A stretch of DNA of 7,878 bases from Bryobacterales bacterium. Its GTDB lineage: Bacteria > Acidobacteriota > Terriglobia > Bryobacterales > Bryobacteraceae. A model generated the notes under the pieces. It ran no database searches. It saw only the letters and a program-made list of their open reading frames with translations, and was not told the DNA's origin. The position numbers and the translations under genes are program-made. The DNA is taken from assembly GCA_003132865.1 (NCBI GenBank), contig PKYZ01000401.1:870-8747 (forward strand). The letters run 5' to 3'. Shown here piece after piece: positions 1 to 5,290 of the stretch (the first letter of the stretch is position 1; each line of letters begins with the position of its first letter).

Positions 1-500
1 CGGGTTTTGCCGTTGCCATCCTTCAAATCCTGTTGGCTGCCGGACCAGATGCCGCTGTCGATAACCGCCACGCCGATACCCGTGCCATCGTACGGAAGCG
101 TCGCCGAACTGCTGGTGGCATCCATGGCGGTCATCCAGCCGTAGTCTGCCGTGCCGCTGAACGCGGTCGCTTGTACGGGCCGGTCCGGAGAAACGAATTC
201 CACGTCCGGATCGTCGGCCAGCCGTTCGATCTGGTCGGCTGGGACCCGGTACGCTTTGGCCCGTATGAGGTCCAGGTTGCGACGCAAAATGCCGCCCCGC
301 CTCAATACTCGCTGATGTGCCTCGGCGGCAGCGCCGCTCCGAAACTGCACGATGACGTCGATCGTGCTCGCCGGCGCGGCGTAGCGGCTTCTCAGGTCCT
401 CCGCCAGCTTATGCCCTGGCGCGGGTTCGGCGGCTGCGTAGGCCCCGAACACCAAGGCGCCCGCCAGGGATGAAAGCAAGACTGTGTATTTTAGCTTCAC
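1..500 (-). CDS. Secreted subtilisin-like serine protease (peptidase S8), N-terminal part, runs off the window edge
   Basis: This is the first 166 codons of a secreted serine protease; the 3' end lies beyond position 1. Translation from the GTG at 500-498 gives a signal peptide (KLKYTVLL, hydrophobic stretch, AYA-AAE cleavage region near residues 20-25). A propeptide resembling the inhibitor I9 family follows at about residues 45-110 (TIDVIVQF near the start, DDPDVEFVSPD near the end). The catalytic domain then begins, with the active-site Asp148 in GVAVIDSGI (residues 143-151). The catalytic His and Ser lie outside the window. The GTG start is supported by an AGGAG six bases upstream, an in-frame TAG 12 bases upstream, and the position of the signal peptide. 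S8 proteases with an I9 propeptide are exported as zymogens and remove the propeptide themselves. The gene is divergent from the sigma-54 activator at 791 and has a candidate sigma-54 promoter at 537-552. Family is confident; substrate is unknown. Confidence 0.92.
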   Translation of the reverse strand, partial: MKLKYTVLLSSLAGALVFGAYAAAEPAPGHKLAEDLRSRYAAPASTIDVIVQFRSGAAAEAHQRVLRRGGILRRNLDLIRAKAYRVPADQIERLADDPDVEFVSPDRPVQATAFSGTADYGWMTAMDATSSSATLPYDGTGIGVAVIDSGIWSGSQQDLKDGNGKT

Positions 501-506
501 TATGAA

Positions 507-511
507 CTCCT
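507..511 (-). promoter_or_regulatory. Ribosome binding site of the subtilase gene
   Basis: AGGAG on the minus strand lies six bases before the GTG at 500-498. It fixes the GTG as the start of the protease gene; there is no in-frame ATG near it, and an in-frame TAG overlaps the upstream side of this site. Confidence 0.8.
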
Positions 512-536
512 ATGAGGATGTCTCGACGGAATAGAT

Positions 537-552
537 AGCACGGGCGAGGCCA
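537..552 (-). promoter_or_regulatory. Candidate sigma-54 (-24/-12) promoter of the subtilase gene
   Basis: The minus strand reads TGGCCTCGCCCGTGCT. Against the RpoN consensus TGGCAC-N5-TTGCW it keeps the invariant GG and GC with exactly 10 bases between them and matches 8 of the 11 defined positions; the mismatches are two in the -24 block and one in the -12 block. Transcription would begin near 526, leaving a 5' leader of about 26 bases that contains the ribosome binding site. The divergent neighbour encodes a sigma-54 activator, and palindromes lie about 100 and 180 bp upstream, where activator sites are usually found. One site in GC-rich DNA can match by chance; the geometry raises the likelihood. 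Confidence 0.55.
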
Positions 553-553
553 G

Positions 554-582
554 TTGACATACAGGCCCTAACATCCTGAAAA
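554..582 (+). promoter_or_regulatory. Weak sigma-70-type promoter candidate for the activator operon
   Basis: A perfect TTGACA (554-559) is followed after 17 bases by TGAAAA (577-582), which matches only three of six positions of the -10 consensus. Transcription from here would start near 589 and give a leader of about 200 bases that includes the palindromes at 621-635 and 700-718, so the activator could act on its own transcript. Only the -35 element is convincing, and no better -10 was seen. Confidence 0.25.
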
Positions 583-620
583 CTCAGTTGGTTGGGTGAT
601 GTTTGACGCGGCGGCGCGGC

Positions 621-635
621 GGGCAGGTTTGTCCC
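621..635. promoter_or_regulatory. Degenerate copy of the TGTCCC palindrome (possible second activator site)
   Basis: GGGCAGGTTTGTCCC keeps the outer GGG and CCC in the same spacing (12 bases from GGG to CCC) as the perfect palindrome at 700-718, and keeps a full TGTCCCA half-site at 630-636. Its centre at 628 lies about 102 bases upstream of the predicted protease start point and 81 bases from the centre of the perfect copy, close to eight helical turns. On its own it would be dismissed; next to the perfect copy it is a plausible weaker binding site. Confidence 0.35.
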
Positions 636-699
636 AGCGCGACCGGCGGCTACCTTCTAAGTCCATGTGGGGAAGGGCGCTTGGAGGATGGCCCTCGAT

Positions 700-718
700 T
701 TGGGACAAGATGTCCCAA
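700..718. promoter_or_regulatory. Perfect 19-bp palindrome, probable upstream activator site for the sigma-54 regulator
   Basis: TTGGGACA (700-707), spacer AGA, then TGTCCCAA (711-718): 8-bp arms without mismatch. The size and short spacer match sites bound by dimers with a Fis-type helix-turn-helix, such as the NtrC site. The C-terminal HTH of the activator encoded from 791 is of this type. The centre (709) lies about 183 bases upstream of the predicted sigma-54 start point of the protease and 82 bases before the activator ATG. Binding by this activator is inferred from position; an autoregulatory role is equally possible. Confidence 0.55.
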
Positions 719-772
719 CGCCCTCCGGAAATGCGGCCAAACGGCCGATAAGGTGAGCGGGGGGATTGCACC

Positions 773-778
773 TGTCCC
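773..778 (+). promoter_or_regulatory. Third TGTCCC half-site just before the activator start codon
   Basis: TGTCCC occurs a third time in the intergenic region, with a GGGA at 762-765 as a possible but differently spaced partner. It lies immediately before the weak AGG ribosome binding site (781-783) of the activator gene, so a bound protein here could affect expression of the activator. Weak evidence. Confidence 0.2.
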
Positions 779-790
779 GCAGGTTCGGCA

Positions 791-1759
791 ATGCCGGAAA
801 CACCTTCACAACCCGATACCGAACTCTTGTGCCCGCTGGGCTGCACGGTCTTGATTGCCAGCGAGACCATGCGTGAGGTGATGCGGCTGACACGGAGAAT
901 TGCCCGTAGCGAAGCGGCCGTGCTGATCACCGGCGAGACGGGGGTGGGCAAAGAACTGATCGCGCGCGCAGTGCACGATGGCTCGCCGCGGCGGGCACGG
1001 CCGTGGGTGGACGTCAACTGCGCGGCTCTTCCGGATCACCTGATCGAGAGCGAACTGTTCGGCTACGAGAAGGGGGCGTTCAGCGGGGCCGGCACAGGCA
1101 AGCCAGGCCTGTTTGAACTGGCGCACTCCGGCTCGTTGTTTCTGGACGAGGTCGGAGAACTGGAGCCGCGCGTACAGGTGAAGCTGTTGCGCGTTCTGGA
1201 CGGAGCGCCTTACTACCGCCTGGGCGGCACGCGCAAGGTAGCCGTGGACACGCGCGTGATCGCGGCTACCAATGCCAACCTGGAAGAGGCGGTGCGGCGC
1301 GGGGCTTTTCGCAGCGACCTGTACTATCGCATTGGCCAGTTGCAGATTTCGGTGCCGCCGCTGCGCGACCGGCGGGACGATATCGAACCCTTAGCGCGCT
1401 TCTTTTTGGAGCGGGCGGACGCCACCCTGCGGCTCTCGACGTCCGCGGCGGCGTTGTTGCGGGATCACGATTGGCCCGGAAACGTGCGTGAGCTGCGCAA
1501 TTGCATGATCCGTGCGGCCACCATGTCCGGCGAAGGAATCGTCGAACCGCGGCACTTGGGACTCGTTGGGGCGCCGGCCGCGGGGCTGCGGGCGGCCCGC
1601 CAGGGAACCATCGAAAACCTGGAGCGCGAGCTGATTCATTCCACGTTGGCACAGACCGGCGGGCACCAGCAGCGGGCGGCCGAATTGCTAGGGATCTCGC
1701 GACGGACACTCTACCGAAAGCTGAGGGACTATGAGCAGGAAACTGTCGGGCTATTCTGA
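791..1759 (+). CDS. Sigma-54-dependent transcription activator (AAA+ plus Fis-type HTH, no sensor domain)
   Basis: This 322-aa protein would remodel sigma-54 RNA polymerase at -24/-12 promoters by ATP hydrolysis. Visible motifs: Walker A GETGVGK (48-54), sigma-54-contact loop GAFSGA (95-100, usual GAFTGA), Walker B SLFLDE (115-120), VIAATN (156-161), an FRSDLYYR arginine-finger segment (173-180), WPGNVREL (228-235) and a Fis-type HTH (about 293-312). Only about 20 residues precede the AAA+ core, so there is no receiver, GAF or PAS domain; the size matches PspF. Such proteins are constitutive or controlled by a separate partner. The ATG at 791 is the first start after an in-frame TAA at 749-751, with only a weak AGG upstream. 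The 3' end overlaps the PilZ gene by 29 bases. The likely target is the divergent protease, possibly also its own operon. The LFRS c-di-GMP motif of FleQ is not visible in the short N-terminus. Confidence 0.93.
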   Translation: MPETPSQPDTELLCPLGCTVLIASETMREVMRLTRRIARSEAAVLITGETGVGKELIARAVHDGSPRRARPWVDVNCAALPDHLIESELFGYEKGAFSGAGTGKPGLFELAHSGSLFLDEVGELEPRVQVKLLRVLDGAPYYRLGGTRKVAVDTRVIAATNANLEEAVRRGAFRSDLYYRIGQLQISVPPLRDRRDDIEPLARFFLERADATLRLSTSAAALLRDHDWPGNVRELRNCMIRAATMSGEGIVEPRHLGLVGAPAAGLRAARQGTIENLERELIHSTLAQTGGHQQRAAELLGISRRTLYRKLRDYEQETVGLF

Positions 1760-2039
1760 ACCCCGTGACGCGCCCGCGAACCGCCGCAGGGAGTCCCGCA
1801 AGCTCGCGGCCGGCACGGGTTGGATGGAGCCATTGGACGGCACAGGGCGGGAAGAGTTCAGGCTCATGGACACCAGCCCAAGCGGATTTCGCGCTTGCCA
1901 CCGTTGCCGTGCCCTCAGCGCCGGGGAGAGAGTCCGTTTTCACCACGCGCGAGCCGAAGGCGTGGCGGTGTCGATCTGGAACCGGGTGATGGGCGACGAC
2001 GTGGAAAGCGGGTTCCTCATCGTTTCGGGCGGGAAATGA
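1731..2039 (+). CDS. Small PilZ-domain protein (probable c-di-GMP receptor)
   Basis: This 102-aa protein appears to be a single PilZ domain, which binds cyclic di-GMP and passes the signal to a partner. Both signature motifs are present: RxxxR at 19-23 (RRESR) and DxSxxG at 47-52 (DTSPSG), 28 residues apart as usual. The rest follows the PilZ beta-barrel pattern: ALSAGERVRF after the second motif, then EGVAVSIWNR and VESGFLIV at the end. The ATG at 1731 overlaps the activator gene by 29 bases and has GAGGG just upstream (1723-1727). A later start at 1824 or 1866 would lose the RxxxR motif. The stop forms an ATGA overlap with the next gene, so the two are probably translationally coupled. Its place directly before a GGDEF/HD-GYP enzyme supports a cyclic dinucleotide role. 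The partner protein is unknown; the activator encoded upstream is a candidate. Confidence 0.78.
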   Translation: MSRKLSGYSEPRDAPANRRRESRKLAAGTGWMEPLDGTGREEFRLMDTSPSGFRACHRCRALSAGERVRFHHARAEGVAVSIWNRVMGDDVESGFLIVSGGK

Positions 2040-4516
2040 GCGATCTCTCCAAATCCGCGCGCTTCTATGTCCTGGCCACGGCGCTGTTCGGACTGGCATG
2101 CCTGGCATACTCCGTCAAAACCTGGAGCCCCATCCCATGGGGCGAATTCGTCTGGTACCTGGCTTGCGCCGTAGCCAGTTCAAAGCTCAAGGTCACGCTG
2201 CCCGGAATGACCGGCACGCTGTCGGTGAACTTCGTTTTTATCCTGATAGCCATCACCGAACTAGACTTGGCGGCCACCGTGGCGATCGCCTGTGCCAGCG
2301 GCGTGGCGCAGGCCATCCTGACCGCCAAGGCGCGCCCGCAGCCAGTGCAACTTGCTTTCACGCTCACCAGCATGGCGGGATCCAGCACGCTGGCACACCT
2401 GGTCTACCACTCGGCCTTAGTTCACCGGCAGGTGAGCAGCGTTCCCTTTCTGCTGTGTCTCTGCGCGCTGGTCTACTTCCTGGCCAACACGTGGTCGGTG
2501 GGGGGCATTATCGCCCTGACCGAACGGAAACCCTTCTGGCGATTGTGGATGGACCGCCTCTTCTGGACCGCGCCGAACTACCTGGCCGGAGCTGCCATCG
2601 CGGCGCTGCATCATGGCCTGGTGCGCGGCTTCGGCTGGCAGAATTCAGTGCTGGTTCTGCCGGTAGTTTACCTGATATACCGGTCATACCGGCTTTACCT
2701 CGACCGCCTGGAGGAAGAGAAGCGGCACGTCTCGGAGGTCGCCAGCCTGCACTTGCGCACGATCAAGGCACTAGCGCTGGCCATCGATGCCAAGGACGGC
2801 ACCACTTCCGACCACCTGCGCCGGGTGCAGGTGTATGCCATGGGATTGGCAAAGGAGATGGATCTCGACGAACCGGAGACCAGGGCGCTGGAAGCGGCTT
2901 CGCTGCTGCACGACATCGGCAAGCTGGCGGTGCCGGAGCACATCATTTCCAAACCAGGACGTCTCACGCCCGAGGAATTCAAGAAGATGCAGATTCATCC
3001 GGTGGTCGGCGCGGAGATTCTGGCAACGGTGGATTTTCCATACCCGGTGGTGCCGATCGTGCGGGCGCACCATGAACGATGGGATGGCAGCGGCTATCCG
3101 CATGGATTGAAGGGCGAGCAGATTCCCATGGGCGCGCGCATTCTTGCTGCGGTGGATTGCCTGGATGCGCTGGCGTCGGACCGGCAGTATCGGCGGGCTC
3201 TTCCGCTGGACGAAGCCATGGCAAAGGTCGCGTCAGAGGCTGGCACGGGCTACGATCCCGCCGTGATAAGAGTTCTCCAGCGCCGCTACCTGGAACTGGA
3301 GGCGTTGGCGCGAACGTCGAACGGCGCCAAGCTGGCAAACCGGAATGTATCCGGCCGGCAGACCGCGCCCCAAGCCGGCTTTGAGACGGCATCGCTCGAT
3401 AATACGCCCGGGGAGGCGCAGCCCGTTGAGTTTATCGCCTCCATAGCGGCGGCCAGGCAGGAGTTCCAGATGCTGCTGGAGATCGCCACCGGCCTGGGCA
3501 GTTCGTTATGCGTCGACGACACGCTGTCCCTGCTGGCCCGCAAGCTGCAAAATGCGATCCCCTACCATGCCATCGCGATCTACATCGTGAAGGATGGAAA
3601 GCTGGCGCCGCAGTTTGCGGAGGGCGAGAATTCCGAGCTGTTCGGTTCGCTGGAGATACCGCTGGGACAGGGTCTCTCGGGATGGGTGGCGGAGAACCGC
3701 AAGGCCATTATAAACGGGAACCCTTCGGTGGAGCCGGGATATCTGAAGGATCCGGCCCGGTTCAGCACGCTGCGTTCGGCGCTCTCCGTTCCACTTCCCG
3801 GGATCGACGGAATCGTGGGAGTGCTGACGCTGTACCATCGACAGGCAGCCGCCTTCACGGCCGACCACCTGCGCATTCTCATGGCGGTCAGCACCAAAGC
3901 GGGTCTTACTATAGAGAATGCATTGCGTTATAAACACGCCGAGAAATCGGCGACCATGGACGAGCTTACGCTCTTGCCGAACGCCCGCTCGCTGTTCCTG
4001 CACCTGGATGCGGAACTGGCGCGCTGCCGCCGCACCAGCGCGGAATTAGCGGTCATGGTGCTGGACCTGGACGGGTTCAAGGAAGTCAACGACCGGTTTG
4101 GGCACCTCACCGGAAACCGCGTCCTTAAGGCCGCAGCCCAAGGCATTCGTGAAATCTGCAGAGACTACGATTACGTGGCGCGCATGGGCGGAGACGAATT
4201 CGTCGTCTTGATGCCGGGACTCAACCGCGAAAACATGCCGGCGCGCAAGATCGATCTCCACGAGGTGGTGTCCCGTACGGGCCGGGAGATTTGCGGCGAG
4301 GAGATTCTCTCCGTCAGCGTGGGCGAGGCCTTTTTCCCGGCCGATGGGAACGACGCCGAACAGCTATTGACCGAAGCGGACCGGCGCATGTACCAGATGA
4401 AGCATATCCATCACGCACAACGGCGCGCGCGGCCGGTCCTGAGTGAACCGCTAGAACTCCAGCGCACAGAGGCCGGCGGCACTGACGTCGGTCTCGCCGG
4501 GGAGCGCCGCTCCTAA
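2036..4516 (+). CDS. Membrane HD-GYP / GAF / GGDEF protein (cyclic dinucleotide phosphodiesterase and cyclase)
   Basis: This 826-aa protein combines domains for breaking and making cyclic dinucleotides. Residues 1-220 hold about six or seven hydrophobic segments (for example 10-27, 135-160, 203-216), then a charged helix (222-235). HD-GYP spans about 238-415 with HD at 292-293, His321, HH at 345-346 and GYP at 353-355, all intact. A GAF domain occupies about 476-633. GGDEF spans about 637-800: Asp677 in VLDLDGF, Asn685, inhibitory RDYD (709-712) exactly five residues before GGDEF (718-722). Asn694 replaces the Asp expected in GHxxGD, which contacts guanine in PleD. The usual order places GGDEF before the hydrolase; here it is reversed. 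The start at 2036 forms an ATGA overlap with the PilZ stop; an in-frame start at 1820 would lie inside the PilZ gene and encode an Arg-rich non-domain stretch. The last 22 codons overlap the ATPase gene on the other strand. Confidence 0.94.
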   Translation: MSDLSKSARFYVLATALFGLACLAYSVKTWSPIPWGEFVWYLACAVASSKLKVTLPGMTGTLSVNFVFILIAITELDLAATVAIACASGVAQAILTAKARPQPVQLAFTLTSMAGSSTLAHLVYHSALVHRQVSSVPFLLCLCALVYFLANTWSVGGIIALTERKPFWRLWMDRLFWTAPNYLAGAAIAALHHGLVRGFGWQNSVLVLPVVYLIYRSYRLYLDRLEEEKRHVSEVASLHLRTIKALALAIDAKDGTTSDHLRRVQVYAMGLAKEMDLDEPETRALEAASLLHDIGKLAVPEHIISKPGRLTPEEFKKMQIHPVVGAEILATVDFPYPVVPIVRAHHERWDGSGYPHGLKGEQIPMGARILAAVDCLDALASDRQYRRALPLDEAMAKVASEAGTGYDPAVIRVLQRRYLELEALARTSNGAKLANRNVSGRQTAPQAGFETASLDNTPGEAQPVEFIASIAAARQEFQMLLEIATGLGSSLCVDDTLSLLARKLQNAIPYHAIAIYIVKDGKLAPQFAEGENSELFGSLEIPLGQGLSGWVAENRKAIINGNPSVEPGYLKDPARFSTLRSALSVPLPGIDGIVGVLTLYHRQAAAFTADHLRILMAVSTKAGLTIENALRYKHAEKSATMDELTLLPNARSLFLHLDAELARCRRTSAELAVMVLDLDGFKEVNDRFGHLTGNRVLKAAAQGIREICRDYDYVARMGGDEFVVLMPGLNRENMPARKIDLHEVVSRTGREICGEEILSVSVGEAFFPADGNDAEQLLTEADRRMYQMKHIHHAQRRARPVLSEPLELQRTEAGGTDVGLAGERRS

Positions 4517-5290
4517 CCGGGGAAGCGCCGCCACCAGCCGCGCCGTGTACGGATGGCGGGGGGCCCGGAAGACCTGTTCGGGCGGGCCTTCCTCCACGAT
4601 GGAACCCCGCTCCAGAACTGCGATGCGGTGGGCCAGCGACGCCATGGAGGCCAGGTCGTGAGAGATGTACAGAATGGCCGCGCCGTGCTCGCGGTTCACG
4701 CGCCGGAACAGTTCCAGGATTTCGGCTTGCGTAATCATATCGAGCGCGCTGGTGGGTTCGTCGGCCACGATCAAAGCGGGATGATGAATGAGCGCCATGG
4801 CGATGAGTACCCGCTGTGCCAAACCTACACTCAACTGGCGGGGGTATAGACCCAGAAACTTCTCATCCGGGGGCAGGCAGACGCTTTCGAGCAGCGCGCG
4901 GAGGCGCGGTTTCCAGGCCGCGGCAGGACCGCTGGCATGGGCGCGCCACGCTTCAGTCAACTGCGCGCCGATGGTCAACACCGGGTTCAACGAGGCGAGC
5001 GGACTCTGCGGCACGAAGGCGATCTCGCGGCCGCGAAAGGCCCGCCAGTGCCGTTCCGGCAGATCCAGCAGCTCGCGGCCGTGGAAGCGCATGTAGCCGG
5101 TGACAGATGCTTTGCGGAACCGGTGCAAGCCCAGGATCGCCAGGCCCAAAGTGCTCTTGCCCGCGCCGCTCTGCCCGGCGAGCCCCAGAATCTCGCCGGG
5201 ATATATGGCGATCGCCGCATCGTGCAGGACCGGCCGGCCCGGACCGTAAGCCGCCGAGATCCGCAGCGCCAGCAACGGATCGCGGTTCAC
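4451..5290 (-). CDS. Peptide-type ABC importer ATPase (OppD/DppD family)
   Basis: This 279-aa cytoplasmic ATPase would power the importer encoded upstream. Motifs in order: Walker A GQSGAGKST (39-47), Q-loop FVPQSPLASLNP (92-103), ABC signature LSVGLAQR (153-160), Walker B LIVADE (173-178), D-loop SALD (181-184), H-loop His211 in ISHDL, and the HPYTARL motif near the C-terminus typical of the oligopeptide/nickel ATPase family. The second Gly of the signature is replaced by Val (LSVG for LSGG), so one of its ATP sites may be weak; such loss is known in asymmetric ABC pairs. It is shorter than typical OppD or DppD (about 320-335 aa). The GTG start at 5290-5288 forms a GTGA overlap with the stop of the binding protein; an ATG upstream in the same frame lies inside that gene. 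No second ATPase follows; the next gene is convergent and overlaps its 3' end. Confidence 0.9.
   Translation of the reverse strand: MNRDPLLALRISAAYGPGRPVLHDAAIAIYPGEILGLAGQSGAGKSTLGLAILGLHRFRKASVTGYMRFHGRELLDLPERHWRAFRGREIAFVPQSPLASLNPVLTIGAQLTEAWRAHASGPAAAWKPRLRALLESVCLPPDEKFLGLYPRQLSVGLAQRVLIAMALIHHPALIVADEPTSALDMITQAEILELFRRVNREHGAAILYISHDLASMASLAHRIAVLERGSIVEEGPPEQVFRAPRHPYTARLVAALPRLGAALPGETDVSAAGLCALEF

Noticed and set aside
33..473. 146-aa frame on the + strand
   Set aside because: It is antisense to the subtilase gene, which has a signal peptide, propeptide and active-site Asp; the frame itself shows no domain.
734..747. CGGCC-AAAC-GGCCG hairpin before the activator gene
   Set aside because: The arms are only five bases long and no T run follows, so it is not a convincing terminator; such small hairpins are common at this GC content.
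754..770. Possible sigma-54 promoter for the activator gene around TTGC at 766-769
   Set aside because: The required GG does not fall at the -24 position; spacing is off by at least one base, and no other GG-N10-GC pair was found between 719 and 790.
1820..2035. N-terminal extension of the HD-GYP/GGDEF protein from an ATG at 1820
   Set aside because: The extra 72 residues are Arg- and Pro-rich with no domain and coincide with the PilZ gene in another frame; the ATG at 2036 directly precedes the first membrane segment and forms an ATGA overlap.
1266..2108. 280-aa frame on the - strand
   Set aside because: Antisense to the activator and PilZ genes, rich in Arg and Pro, no recognisable domain; a typical shadow in GC-rich DNA.
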